64,000 nucleotides of DNA from Ursus arctos (lineage: Eukaryota > Chordata > Mammalia > Carnivora > Ursidae), in NCBI RefSeq assembly GCF_023065955.2, contig NW_026622952.1, positions 33,057,813 to 33,121,812 on the forward strand, read 5' to 3'. The notes under the pieces are model-generated. The model made no database searches and was not told where the DNA came from. It saw only the letters and a list, made by a program, of their open reading frames with translations. Shown one piece after another: positions 1 to 11,748 of this stretch (positions are counted from its first letter, which is position 1; each line of letters begins with the position of its first letter). Position numbers and translations under genes: made by a program.

Positions 1-505
1 TTGCATTCCCACCAACAATGTAGGAGGGATCCCCTTTCTCCACATCCTCTCCAGCAATTGTTGTTTCTTGCCTTGTCTATTTTTGCCATTCTAACTGGCG
101 TAAGGTGGTATCTCAGTGTGGTTTTGATTTGAATTTCCTTGATGGCTAATGATTTTGAACATTTTTTCATGTGTCTGTTAGCCATTTGTATGTCTTCATT
201 GGAAAAGTGTCTGTTCATATCTTCTGCCCATTTTTTGATTTGTTTATTTGTTTCTTGTGTATTGAGTTTGAGAAGTTCTTTGTAGATCTTGGATACCAGT
301 CCTTTATCTGTAGTGTCATTTGCAAATATATTCTCCCATTCCGTGGGCTGCCTCTTAGTTTTTCTGACTGTTTCCTTGGCTGTGCAGAAACTTTTAATCT
401 TGATGAAGTCCCATAAATTCATTTTATCTTTTGTTTCTCTTGCCTTTGGGGATGTATCATGAAAAAGGTTGCTTTGGCCGATGTCATAGAGGTTGCTGCC
501 TATGT
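1..505 (-). mobile_element. L1 LINE fragment, end of ORF2, antisense
   Basis: Read on the minus strand, this piece encodes the C-terminal part of L1 ORF2 (endonuclease/reverse transcriptase). Bases 240 down to 150 translate to the well-conserved [15 protein letters not shown] stretch, followed by a [13 protein letters not shown] motif. The + strand shows the usual antisense L1 text, for example 'CATCCTCTCCAGCA' near 44-57. Similarity stops near 505, the 5'-truncation point of this copy; the 3' end lies outside the window, so TSDs cannot be checked. It is non-autonomous and carries no intact ORF. The 'ATCTCAGTGTGGTTTTGATT' text fits a carnivore L1. Only the exact subfamily is uncertain. Confidence 0.9.
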
Positions 506-850
506 TCACGGAGAGGAATTTAATACAGGGATTTGTTGCAAAAGTGTTGGAAGAACTAGAGGAGGAAAGGCAGGATGTTGGTGTTTACAAGAGATAAGAA
601 ATTACAGAAAGCAGTTGTCTCCATTCTTCAGGCTGGAAAAGTGAAAAAGAGAAAGTGCCACTGCTCAGAGCCCGGAAGCCCACCCCCGGCACAGACACTG
701 CTGGTGGGAGCACTGCCAACACCGTGGCTATTGGTGCAATTGTTTCTGCTGCAACTGATCAGGAACATGGATCCAGATCCCACACTCCCCGTGTATACTC
801 CTGAAGCCCACACTGATGCTGTTGGTGCTATAACAGCTTTAAAAAAATAA
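506..850 (+). pseudogene. possible retropseudogene fragment, parent gene not recognised
   Basis: Directly after the L1 break, three successive + strand frames read like pieces of one protein. Bases 517-594 give a Glu-rich helix-like run ([13 protein letters not shown]), then a stop. A second frame from 575 gives RDKKLQKAVVSILQAGK plus a basic run. A third frame from about 655 gives GGSTANTVAIGAIVSAATDQ and ends at a TGA near 803. The switches would need small indels, as in an old processed pseudogene. No ATG, poly(A) tail or TSD is evident. I do not recognise the parent protein. It may instead be unique noncoding sequence with chance open frames. Confidence 0.3.
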
Positions 851-1203
851 ATTGCAATTAATGAAGAACATGTCCAAACAATGTTGCAGAATTCCTTTGA
901 CTCTGAGTTATAATTTTCCAATCCGATCATTTTCTAGTAAAGTATTAAGTTATCACAATCAGTTGGGAAATGTAATTGAATGGCATACCTCTAAATGTTA
1001 TGGTTATGTTGAGCCTGATATTTGATAGGCATTCTATTTAACTGGTAAATCATTTATGTTTTCATATAATACTAGCTCTTTTATGGATTATGCATTCAAT
1101 ATTATTTGCATTGCATTTAGGGATTTAGGCCATATAGTTTGTATTGTAATTTTTAAAAATTATCTTATCAACCAGTAGATTTTCTTTAAAATCTAAGACT
1201 GAC
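851..1203. other. unique AT-rich sequence, no feature recognised
   Basis: This AT-rich stretch lies between the coding-like segment and the hAT fossil. I see no repeat, RNA or open frame of note. If the preceding segment is a retropseudogene, part of this could be its 3' UTR, but no poly(A) tract marks an end. Confidence 0.4.
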
Positions 1204-1204
1204 A

Positions 1205-1440
1205 GTCTAATGAGGGATCAGCACATTTTTCTGTAAAGAGCTAAATAGTAAATATTTTTGGCTTTGCTGACCAGACTGTCTTTTTCAAAAGCACTCAGCT
1301 CTGCTGTCATAGTACAAATGTAGCCATAAACAACATGTTGACAATTGTGTGTAACTATGTTCCAATAAAACTTTATTTACAAAGCAGGCAGCAGTCTAGA
1401 TTTGGCCTACGGACCATAGTCTGTTCACCCTGGTCTAGGA
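1205..1440 (+). mobile_element. hAT-like nonautonomous DNA transposon fossil
   Basis: The body matches a widespread mammalian MER-type element: 'TCTGTAAAGAGCTAAATAGT' early, 'CCAATAAAACTTTATTTACA' in the middle and 'GATTTGGCCTACGGACCATA' near the end. Degenerate inverted termini are visible (AGGGATCAGCA at 1213 and TTCACCCTG ending near 1432). The flanks GTCTAATG (1205-1212) and GTCTAGGA (1433-1440) share five of eight bases, compatible with a worn 8-bp target duplication typical of hAT elements. No transposase is encoded. I do not name the exact MER family. Confidence 0.75.
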
Positions 1441-1573
1441 GAAATACTTTAACAGTAGTCATACGATTTACACCATATCTGATGAATCCACTACACACAA
1501 TAGAAGAACTGATAAGATTCTTTAGTGAACATTCCTTAATCTGGGGATAAATCAATTAATCATAAATATTACT

Positions 1574-1758
1574 GGGGCACCTGGGTGGCACAGTCAGTTA
1601 AGCTTCTGACCCTTGGTCTTGGCTCAGGTCATGATCTCAGCATCATGAGATCGAACCCCACATCAGGCTCTGCACCCAGCACAGAGTCTGCATAAGACTC
1701 TCTCTCCTTCTGCCCCTCCCCCTCCTCAAATCAATAAATAAATCTGAAAAACAAAATC
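1574..1758 (+). mobile_element. CAN-SINE (SINEC), full-length, diverged
   Basis: Begins GGGGCACCTGGGTGGCACAG, the tRNA-Lys-derived head with A-box-like sequence, then a B-box-like GATCGAACCCC, a CT-rich body and an AATAAATAAATCTG tail. It was transcribed by RNA polymerase III and mobilised by L1 machinery. The sequence is noticeably diverged from the younger copies in the window. Confidence 0.95.
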
Positions 1759-1867
1759 CTAAACATTATCAGAAAACCAAGATTAAAAAGAAAAGTCAGT
1801 ACAATACCACACTGTTAAAAATAATTACATATCTTATTTTAATTAATTTTTTTAGTGATCCATAAAG

Positions 1868-2012
1868 TCAATATTGTGATCTCTGTATCACAGATGAAGA
1901 GACTCTACAGAAGTTATGTGAACTTATCTAGGCTCTTTTAATGAGTAAATGATAGGATTCAAACCTATGTTTATCTCACGCCATATATATTAATGCTATA
2001 CCGTGTCTTTTA
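1868..2012 (-). repeat. MIR SINE fragment, antisense
   Basis: The text 'CACAGATGAAGAGACTCTAC' followed by 'AAGTTATGTGAACTTATCTA' and 'GATAGGATTCAAACCTATGT' follows the antisense MIR order (bases from the end of the core, then the B-box region). The copy is ancient and diverged, so its edges are approximate. Confidence 0.7.
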
Positions 2013-2784
2013 ATAATACACAGATTTCTATATGTTTTCCTACCTTATGTTCTATAATCACCAGAATTTTAGTATTATAACCAAACATGATATCATGCCC
2101 ATACTCATATGCACTTGTATGTCCATACACAGAATTAATTATAAGATATTTGGGTCAACTCCATAAGAAAATCTACCTCTGTCAACCAATACTTATTAGA
2201 GGAGGCTGTCTATGAAACATGGAAACTTTTAACTACCCTAGGAAATTATAGAGAGATGAAAGTTTTGGCCATAAGTCAGGGCCACCTCCTTGCCTGGTGT
2301 TCTGACGAACTTGCCAGACCTCAATCCCTAGAAGCCTGGACCGGTTCCCTGACCAGCCTCGGGCTATTCTGGCCGTATCACCTTCCTCACAATTCAGAAT
2401 CATTTGACTGTATGGATGACTATTGCCTTGAAATGCTTGTAGTTTTGCCCTTACTTGTGAATTTTATTTGGTCTGCATGTGTCCTTGGGGAATATGTTTT
2501 CAGTGAATTATTCTAGCTGCAGACCAGTCTTCTTCTAACTTATTCCCTCTTCCCTTTCAACCACATAGAGGGCAGAGAAACCCCAAGAGAGTCTGTTTTC
2601 CATCTTCTAGTCCTTAGCTTGTCAGCTCCCCCAGGTTATTGGTCCTAAGTGCCTTGTCTTTGAGCTTATATCTTTGCCTCCCTCAGTAATCTAATCTCTT
2701 GGCTCAGACCATTGGCATCCCTTTGCTTCCTTGGGATAGCCTTGAGTATCCCTGGCATTAATTTGTCAAAACTCCATCACGATT
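2013..2784. other. unique sequence, no feature recognised
   Basis: Mixed-composition sequence with a short open frame at 2256-2516 that has no recognisable domain and is within chance length. No repeat identified. Confidence 0.4.
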
Positions 2785-2875
2785 AACACTGGTATTTACT
2801 GAGTGCTGTTCTAAGTTCATTGTTTCTGTTCATTCATTTGGTCTGCACAAAAACCATGTGAAAGAGATATACTAT
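2785..2875 (-). repeat. MIR/LINE2-like fragment, antisense
   Basis: 'GGTATTTACTGAGTGCTGTT' followed by 'CTAAGTTCATTG' and 'TTCATTTGGTCTGCACAAAA' follows the antisense 3' part of MIR-class repeats (a 'tttactgagtgc...ctaag' pattern). Short and diverged. Confidence 0.5.
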
Positions 2876-3980
2876 GGGTCTGACAGCATTCTAGCAGATC
2901 CTGCCTGTCCTCTGAGAGCACAGCAGATCCACTAACAGTATCTTAACATAGTACAGATTCAAAAAAGCCACACTTCCTGCTCAGTAATCTGGCCTGGTGG
3001 TATAGTGCCACCTAGCCAATGAGTCCACCACCTTGTAACACAAACCTCGTCCACACAAACTCCCTTAGCAGGTGCTTGGGTCTTTTGTTTGTTCGTTTGT
3101 TTTATTTTTCCCACAAAGTCAGGAATCAATATGAGAGAGTCCCAGACTTCTAATGGTACTCAACTACATGAAGGCCATGAGGTCTCAAAATCCCAAAGAT
3201 CCTTCTTGAGTTTATGGCTAATAAATGCACTCAGAGTAGACAGACAGAGGGACAGGCAGACCCATATCTCCATTCCCAGAGCACTGCACCATGCAGCAAG
3301 AAGGCAGTCACCCAAGGCACCCTCATATTCTACTTCCTTTCTTAGGTCATGATATGGAATAGAAGCCCATTTGTATTAGTCTCAAGAGTCCAAGTTATTT
3401 TTTTCTGATTTTTGATTTGAGTTGTCCTGCTGATGGGTTCTCAAGATGTCAGACATCCCTGAGAAATCCTTCATCTAAATTTCTGAGTATATCAATCCCA
3501 GAAGGGCATCTAGAAATGTGAATTAAGGGGTCTTTAAGCTAGGACCACCGTAAGACAAAAAAGTGGAATATCAGGGCAAAAGTCAACACTGAAATCTGAA
3601 ATATCAAGCTGGGGCAGTAGGTTTACAGTACTTAGGAAGCCATCCTGGGCAGAATCTATGACTAGTGTTACTGGCTCTGGCTAAATATTGTGTAACTGCT
3701 GTGATACACTGAATGGGAGCCACATGTCTTTAAAATTCAAGGAAAGGTCCGTGTTATTTAGATGAACTGGTCAATAAATGCCATGTTGGGACCTTAATAC
3801 CCAGGACAGTTAGCTGGAGGACAGCACAGACTAGACCCACAATCCTGCGTTCAGGAAACTGGCCTCTGGGGGCATGAAACTCAACCATCCTAAAGAACTT
3901 CTATAGTCTTGCGGGGCCACTAGCTAAGAGAATAACTGCAGACTGGGAGAGGAAGCATAGCACTCTGGTCCACATATTTA
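2876..3980. other. unique sequence, no feature recognised
   Basis: No repeat, RNA gene or credible exon recognised. The open frame at 3089-3352 has no recognisable motif and no splice context that I trust. Confidence 0.4.
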
Positions 3981-4288
3981 TATGCACTTTTATTTTTTTT
4001 AATGCTTTTTTATTATATTATGTTAGTCACCATACAGTACATCCCCGGTTTTTGATGTAAAGTTCGATGATGCATTAGTTGCGTATAACACCCAGTGCAC
4101 CATGCAATACGTGCCCTCCTTACTACCCATAACCGGTCTATCCCATTCCCCCACCCCCCTCCCCTCTGAAGCTCTCAGTTTGTTTCTCATAGTCCATAGT
4201 CTCTCATGGTTCATTCCCCCTTCTGATTACCCCCCTTTCTTTATTCCTTTCTTCCCCTACTGATCTTCCTAGTTCTTATGCACTTTTA
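3981..4288 (-). mobile_element. short L1 3' UTR insertion with 12-bp TSDs
   Basis: The insert (3993-4276) is an L1 tail on the minus strand: the poly(A) appears as T-rich sequence at 3993-4000, followed by 3' UTR text such as 'ACCATACAGTACATCCCCGG' and 'CACCCAGTGCACCATGCAAT'. It is flanked by perfect copies of TATGCACTTTTA at 3981-3992 and 4277-4288, the signature of target-primed reverse transcription. Only about 284 bp of the L1 3' end were copied. Low divergence suggests a fairly recent insertion. I recall this 3' UTR type from bears and relatives. Confidence 0.9.
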
Positions 4289-5206
4289 AATAAAAGGTGT
4301 ATGGAATAGAGAGCGGAGAAACTGCCTACGGTGATGCTCCTATGTCACTATTCTTTAGGACACTGATCTAAGTGTTTCGTCTCAGACACTAAGAGAATTC
4401 CTATTCAAGCCCAATGGCACAGGTTCATCTCATGCCCCCTTACCTACAGGATCACTGTAAAGGTTATTGCCTGTTATGTTGGTTCTTACATTATTTCTCC
4501 GTAAATGGATAGATAAATGGAAGACTGCCTTAAAAACTTGTCATAGGAATTTTAAGTATAAATTAATCTCTCTAAACTTTCCACCGCTGAGGTGGACTTT
4601 TGAACAGGGGAGGTCTAATGTACTAGTAGACTAGTGTGGTTATTATGTTTCTAAATGCATCATGATTTGGTCATTACCCTGTCTACAGAGATCAATATTT
4701 GAAGTATCTGAGTAAGCACCGATAGGTAGCCAACGTTGAGAAATGAAAGGGTCTCCCAACAACCCAGGTTCAATTTTATCCTCACATGGAATCCCGTAGG
4801 TCACAAGCAAGTTAGTAAGGTGATAGAATAGTTCAGCTTCATGTAACATGAAGGACAAGTTCCATGCATTGTGACTTGTTATTTCTTGATTTATGGCACT
4901 GGCAGTTTTTTACACTTTTCCTCATTGAACTTCTGAAAAAAGAATGGCTATTTCAGTTAAGGAAACTTTCCAGAGATTGCAATGGCATTTGATTTTGGCT
5001 CTGCATATTTTGCCTGGACTGCAACCAACTATTTGCATTTGAAACAGATTTATTGATTTTGGCTCTTCATAATATCTTATCATAGGAGGAGCGTGAAGCT
5101 GGATTCCGCTTCTGCTTGTGTACATTTTAAGGAGGTTCTCCCTAATGAAATGTATTGACCCTCTCTGAGGGGAAAAAAAAATCCCGTGTATCAAGCACAA
5201 GCTTGA
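4289..5206. other. unique sequence, no feature recognised
   Basis: Minus-strand open frames at 4643-4858 and 4922-5263 show no recognisable domain and are within chance length. No repeat identified with confidence. Confidence 0.4.
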
Positions 5207-5700
5207 GGACTGGCATTGTATCAGTTTGGGTCTTCCAAGAAACAGATACCAGAATGGAATCACGTGTGCAAAAGATTTACTGAGGAAAATATCAGTGAAG
5301 GATAAAGGGGAGAGAAGGCTGGAAGGAGCAGGGACAGCATCGAGACCATGATGGGAGTCTGACAGTTAAGAAAGAGGAGAGTGTGGAGACAGAAGAATTG
5401 GGTAGAAGGAGCCTCTGCATCCTTGAGGCTCTGAGATCATCCCAGCTAGGCTGACAGAGAGCCACAGGGCCAAGTGTGCTCCTTGGAAGCATCCCCATTG
5501 GGTAGAAAGAGCCAGCTTGTAGTAATTCCACTGGGGTCAAGCTTAGGCTGTGAGCAGCCCAGGGAGAGCACGACCTGAGTGTGAATGTGTGTGAATCCTA
5601 CAGTTGCAACAGCTGGAGGCTTGTTAGCTATCCTGTACCTTTGCGTAGAGACTTCTCTTGCGTGGAGATCTAAGTAGTATACTTCCATGGCTGCCATGGG
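5207..5700. repeat. possible old interspersed repeat, family unknown
   Basis: Composition shifts to GA-rich and moderately GC-rich. The start 'TGTATCAGTTTGGGTCTTCC' resembles the terminus of several old LTR or MER repeats, and the text through 5350 looks like a dispersed repeat I have seen but cannot name. No internal ORF or primer-binding site supports an LTR. It may simply be unique sequence. Confidence 0.25.
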
Positions 5701-7845
5701 CATGTAATGTTCTTAGTTCCCATGAAGAGTGTCTTCCACCAAAATTCGTAAGATAGAAATGCTCTCAAATATGGGAAATAGTTCAAAGTCTAGGTGCCTG
5801 AAAGTAATGATAAATGTCCCCCCACACAATGCCAGGTATAAAAATTGAAATAAAGTTAGTCCAAGGCTAATTGGTGAGGTATTTAAAAAGAGAAACCATC
5901 TTTGCCTTCCCCAATGCTTCGCAAAGCCTTTAGTACATTATAGTTGCTCCATACATTTTTATTGAAATATATTGTAGAAACTAAATCCTACTCCGTTTTG
6001 GAAAGGATCAAACTATTAAACTCAATGTTACAGTAATCAAACAATTCCATCTTTGTTTGAATAACCACCAACCACACCCCCAACATGCTTTGACAAATAT
6101 CATATCCAAATCAAAAGCAGTTCCAAGTCACAGCAAAATGACTGAAGCATGTCATTTGAGAACTTTATTGTAGCCTTGGATATAGGTTATGTTGTAATCA
6201 TCACTATTATGGCTAGTCCCTCGTCCTTAATTCATAACAAAGAATGTTGCAGTGGTCCCTTGTTTTAATCAGACTTGTTCCAAACTCAGACATGAAAAGC
6301 AAAATGGGACAGGGGGAGGAGGGTAAATAAATCAAGTGAGATAATTGGTTACGATCCACTGAGTGTTGGACTGTGGCTCAGAGATCCAAGCCAATTTAAA
6401 TTCTGCTTACTTCTCCCTGAATCCTTTTTCAAAGAAAGTATTTTCACATAATTTAACCTAGAGGGCTACACTTAACATTTTACTGCAGTATCAGAAAATG
6501 AGATCCCTCTTTGTTCTGATTGAAGAACACACATATCTTAGAGAAGAGCTTCTGGGGAAGTCTTCTGAAATGTGTTAAGGTGTATGATGTATCAGCAAGG
6601 TCTTCGAATAGATTACAGTCTTCCTTTAATAGATATCTAGACATCATGTTTCTTATTTGATTTTTTTTTCAAGCAGAAAAATAAGTGTGTTGTAGTTTTA
6701 ACATAGTTGCATTCTTTAAAATGAAAGGAGAACTCAAAATCCTTTAAATGTATAGTTCCATGTCATAAAAACAAAGCTGAAATAAAATGAGAAACAGGAA
6801 TAACCCAAAGACTGTGTAAGAAAATTTGAAATTAGTTTATGTCTTCTTATTAGAATGTTTCAGTTGTTGTCAGTAATTGACCTTGAACAATGGGGCAGTT
6901 GTATTTCTTTATGTTAAGAAAATCTTGCCTACCTTTAATACTTAATGTGGTTCAATTCCACAGTAGATTTTATTTAAAACTCCAAATAACAAATATTCAT
7001 TGCACAGTTAAAATTTTATGTATTACACACATTTGTAGAATCATTTACTTGAAATACTGCTCAAGGTGCTTGACTCCATGTTTCCCCTTTGAGTTAATAT
7101 ACTATTTTCATATTAGACAAAGATAAACCACAAATGTTCTTCCCTCTTTACAAAGCTAGCTTTGGGTCTCCAAATCTATCCGCCTGGATCCTTGAACAGA
7201 TTTGCTTTTTCCCCAGGACTTTCACCACTGTTCATCATCTTCTGACAAAATGGTGTCCCATTTTGAATATGTTTAAAAACAAAAACACAACCTCATTTAA
7301 TCCCATTGTTTTCTCTATCAACTAAATAATTGTTCTTGCCTTTACTAAAAATACGCCAAATGAACGTAATGTTCTCATTGTCTGCATTTTTAAGCACATT
7401 TGATTGATAACCCCTTGCAGCCCAACGCTTCCTCCTTAAGCAAGAAACTGCTCTTCACCAGATCGCACCAGCTTTTTTTTCATCTGGTTCTCACCAGCTC
7501 TTCAGTATCTCCACTACTCATGCCCCTTCCTTCTTCACAAACCCACTGTGACTTCACGGACCCCAGGCTGATTATCCACTACTTCTTTTGCCTCCTCCTA
7601 TAACATATCTCCCTGACCCCATTCCTCTCATTTGAATATTTTCTACTTTAAGCATCACTTAGCATTTAAAGAAACTAAAAGAAAATTGTTCCACAAAATA
7701 TGCCATTCACCTGAATGTGTTCTATCTGTTCTTGGCAATGACATAACTACAAAATACTCAGGTTTAAAACATTGACTATCCCCTTGCCTTGATCAACAGT
7801 CTCTATTTGGGAAGCAGTAAGTCCTACAAAGCATGCTTTAAAAAA

Positions 7846-7846
<1 letters not shown>
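5701..7846. other. unique AT-rich sequence, no feature recognised
   Basis: Long AT-rich stretch without a recognisable repeat or RNA. Open frames at 6890-7126 and 7134-7325 are short, compositionally unremarkable and unsupported. Confidence 0.4.

Positions 7847-7887
<41 letters not shown>
7847..7887 (+). repeat. (CA)n microsatellite
   Basis: About 20 CA units, uninterrupted except for one CG near the 3' end. Likely length-polymorphic. Confidence 0.97.
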
Positions 7888-8339
7888 CTGTCTTCAACCC
7901 CTGTTCAATGGGTAATGACAAAATTGTTCATCATTCATTCCCTTTCTGACACCTACCATCAAAGGTTGTATTTCAGACACTAGAGAGCGATTAATAACAC
8001 CAGTATAAGTACTTTCTTATAAAGATGTGGACCAAGGAACACAGGATCTTTTGAAACTCTTCCCCAAGGATGTCACGTAACACTCCTTTTCAAAAATAAT
8101 ACTTTGACACTTGAAACTGATAATGCATTCCCATTCTGTTTTTCTAAAAGCACTTAAAATGCTTTTCACGTTTTTGCTAATTAACAAAGGACTTTGAATC
8201 TGTTACTGCATTTGGTTATAATAGTGACGATCCGTCAATAGGCTACTAGGGGAATTATCAAATTGTTACAATGGCATTGGTGTTAGGAACACACCATAGG
8301 GGGAGAAAAAGAATATACAGTGTGGTGCCTAAAAATGCA
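7888..8339. other. unique AT-rich sequence
   Basis: No repeat or gene recognised between the CA repeat and the candidate regulatory block. Confidence 0.4.
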
Positions 8340-9010
8340 AACACAGATTAAACTTCTTTAATTTGTGGGGGGATAGATACATAATGATTTGCAGCAACCA
8401 GGGATCGCATATGGCTTTGTTCATATTTTAATAGTGTGCTCCTCTTTGCAGTCTGAGTAATTAAGTCTTATGACATTCCAGAAACTATAAATCCTGCTGA
8501 GTTGTTTAAGTTTAGAATAACCTCTTTATGTACAATCAAAATAATAAAAATAAAAAAGGACACTTCTCTGGTTCTTAACAAGCTATTTTGCTTTTTACCT
8601 CTGAAACACAATTGAATGTGGCCCTCTCAAACTGTTTGGTCTCATTGTTAACTAGAAGTTCCTTTTGAAATTCATTGCCTTCAATTACATTTTTTAAAAG
8701 AATTTTAATTGCATGGCTGTAAAGAATAAAGATGCTCTAGGCTCCATTTGTTTATCGTGGAGGGGCCTAAAAAATGAGGACAGAGCTTCCCAGCTCATGC
8801 AGGGGTTGCAGAGAGAGGGAGATGACTTTTAATTCGACAAGTTCAGAGAGATTTCTTAGTTTGACGCGCTCAGCAGGGGGCCTTTGAGCGCCTGGCAATG
8901 CTTCGGCATTCTGAGCTTTGAAAGTCTTTCCCTGCAGCAGAAATTGTATCAAAAGCCAATGATAATATTCCCTGCAAGGTAAAGCACCCTATTGAAGATT
9001 TGGAGAGCTG
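8340..9010. promoter_or_regulatory. candidate conserved noncoding/enhancer block with CTCF-like site
   Basis: Repeat-free stretch with homeodomain-type words (GTAATTAAG near 8457, TTTAATTGC near 8704) and a GC-richer core at 8850-8920 holding five CpGs. Bases 8870-8881 (TCAGCAGGGGGC) match 11 of 12 positions of the CTCF core CCASYAGRKGGC on the + strand. This is an inference from motif content; conservation and occupancy cannot be seen here. Confidence 0.25.
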
Positions 9011-11172
9011 TTTATTTATTCATCACAGTTTTTCTTTTAGGACATATCAGGCATCTAGGTAATAATTCACATAGATGATAGAAAATGCAAAAAAAAAAAA
9101 AAAATCCCCCTCATTAATCTTTCACCTTTCCTTCTTCTGCTTCTCTGTAGGCCACATGTAGATATAAAATGTTCTTTCTGCTTGTCCCAAGCATATATAA
9201 CTTTATTCCAAATCTCGGTTTCTTCCCTTCTCCCATTTTTAAACAAAATTGTCATTTCAGCCTACCGTCTACCACCAGCTGAGCGTATAAGATGTTTATG
9301 GCTATTTCCTCCTGCTAAATCCTCAAAGTGATTAATTAATTTTTACAGAAGTATGTTCAGCTTCTAAGGCTCTGTTTGGATCTTGGTATTTTAAGTATGT
9401 TTCAGAAAACGGTTTTCAAAGCAAATGTTAACAATCATGTTGATCTTTTGAAGGATATACATATTTTAATATTTTGTATTATATTTTGTATACATGGTAG
9501 GAAAAAAAAAATGTTTCCCCCTCTTTCACGGTTTCTAGGGCAGAGCTGGGAATAAGGGATCGTGACAACCTTTCCCTCTTGTAACATCAATGTCTGCTAG
9601 GGTTTTGGCAGAATCAGTGAAGACAAAAACAGTTTCCTTCATTTTTTTTTTTTCTCCCATCTTCTGTGGCATTGAAAGTGACCTTGCCTTGCAAATATTG
9701 GTGAGTGACCACAAGGGAAACACTTGCCATGTAAGAGGACGTTTTCTTGATTTTTTTTTTTTTTTTTTCAAACTATGGGAACTTGAGGATAGTGGAATGC
9801 TTACAGCTGCAGTTTGGTTTTTGTTTTTTTTTTGTTTTTTGAGGTTTTTTTAAATGGAATCAACAAAGGAAAACTATGCATGCATGCAAAAAAAATTCGG
9901 AAAAAATTCAGTACCTCATCATATTTGGGCATATTTAAGTACCTTTCACTTTACAAATGTAAACCTGGTTATAGACTGTATTTAAATATCAAAAGTGTGA
10001 GAGGAAATCTGCAGGCCAACTAATCACTTCACTAACAAAATATCCATAAAATGGCATCAGCAAATATTCCCTTCAACCATTAATATTAATTGAACTTCCA
10101 CAGAATACAAAGCAAGACACAAGACACTTTAAAAATGCAAACTGGGGTCCTTAGGATTGCAAACTTTATTGTTGGTTCACGATCATTTTCACACACAAAG
10201 AAGAGCAGAACCAAAGATAATCAAAAACTGTACGGAGTCCAACACTGAATATATTGCAAAACAATCATCCGCTGTCAGTTTTGGGGAAGGGATATTTTTG
10301 TAGAAATATTAGTGTACTTTAAACATGATAATTTAATCTTACTGTTTAGATCTGGCACAAGAAGTTTCTGGAAACTTGCTTTCACCCACCTCTGTTACCA
10401 TAAAGCCATTATTACCACACACGAGAGCACGATGGTTATACAATCTAGTTCTTTTTCTTAGACTGATACTCGGTTTTGCTCTCTTAAACCATCTTTGGGA
10501 TGAGAGAGGTAATTGTTCGAGTGTCTCTTTGTACAAAATGAACATAATTAGTCACATTTTCAGACTGACCAGTTATAATTGGAAGAAGCTCTAACTGAAA
10601 AGTAAAAAAAAATTTTGATATGTAAATATAAATTAAAATGAGATATACTGTGCCTCATTTAATATTTCATATTTATTTCTCAATGAAATAACTGCTGAGA
10701 TCTCTTGTGAATTTTGCACTTTCAAGCAACCTCTATATAAAATTCAATGCACAATAGACATGAATAAGAAGATATTCAGGTATGTTATAGAAAGAGTAAT
10801 ATCAAACATGAGTATATTGAAAACACATTTTGCCTCTAGTGTTTAAGAAAAGCTTATTGCCTTTCTTATTTCATCAGAATTTCCAGGATTTCTGTGAGTT
10901 TGTCATTCATAGAAGTGGTCCTGTGAAGTGATACATAGGAAAATTTATTTTTGCTCCTGTCAAATTACTCATCCTCCTCCCACTTTGCTGATGGAAAATA
11001 GTGTCAGTAGATATTTGTAGAGTGCACTCAGATCCCAATTGATGTGATTTGTTCATTTATATTTTAATTTATTTAAAGCTGCATGATGGCAAACAGATCA
11101 TTCACTTGACCAGCAGATGTCTGGATTAAAATAGGTAACTTAAATAATATTCCAAATCAGTTAAAAATCTTT
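9011..11172. other. AT-rich sequence with several homopolymer runs, no gene
   Basis: Contains poly-A near 9089-9105, T-runs near 9641-9652, 9750-9769 and 9821-9850, otherwise unique-looking DNA. T-runs near 9.6-9.85 kb generate Phe-rich open frames that are low-complexity artefacts. Confidence 0.45.
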
Positions 11173-11400
11173 GGGGCGCCTGGGTGGCACAGCAGTTAAG
11201 CATCTGCCTTCAGCTAAGGGCGTGATCCCGGCATTATGGGATTGAGCCCCACATCAGGCTCCTCCGCTATGAGCCTGCTTCTTCCTCTCCAGCTCCCCCT
11301 GCTTGTGTTCCCTCTCTCGCTGGCTGTCTCTATCTCTGTCAAATAAATAAATAAAATCTTTAAAAAATAATAATAATAAAATAAAATAAATAAAATCTTA
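11173..11400 (+). mobile_element. CAN-SINE (SINEC), young subfamily type
   Basis: Starts GGGGCGCCTGGGTGGCACAG, has 'GGGATTGAGCCCCACATCAG' in the B-box region, a long CT-rich body with 'CTCGCTGGCTGTCTC' and an AAATAAATAAATAAAATC tail extended by A/T-rich simple sequence. A TAAAAATCTT-like word precedes it and a similar word closes the tail, a plausible but ambiguous TSD because the tail itself is A-rich. Confidence 0.95.
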
Positions 11401-11712
11401 CACTATGGGCCTGGGGTCAGTAGATATCTTATGGTATCTATTTTCTTTTGTTTTCATCAAATGCACGTAAAAGAAAATGTTTTCTCCTGTTAGATATAGA
11501 AAAAAACTTCGTAAGTGATTATATTGAAAGCATACCGTAATCTTTTTCTCTTCATTATAATGTCAAATGGTGACTGGACCCTGAAATTAGCACATAGTTT
11601 GTTGGTAAGAGACAGATTTTATTTAAAACTTGATTGATCTGATCTGATAGGCTTATATTTGAAGTTTCTCTTAATTTATATACTAATGAGTGATCTAAAT
11701 ATTCCTAAGGTG

Positions 11713-11713
<1 letters not shown>

Positions 11714-11747
<34 letters not shown>

Positions 11748-11748
11748 T
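11714..11748 (+). repeat. (ATT)n microsatellite
   Basis: About 11 uninterrupted ATT/TTA trinucleotides in unique sequence. Confidence 0.97.

Noticed and set aside
1574..1640. tRNA-like head with A and B boxes
   Set aside because: It is the tRNA-Lys-derived head of a CAN-SINE, not a functional tRNA gene; the same holds for the other SINE copies.
9590..9853. Open frames rich in Phe and Lys near 9.6-9.85 kb
   Set aside because: Driven by T-runs; low-complexity artefact.
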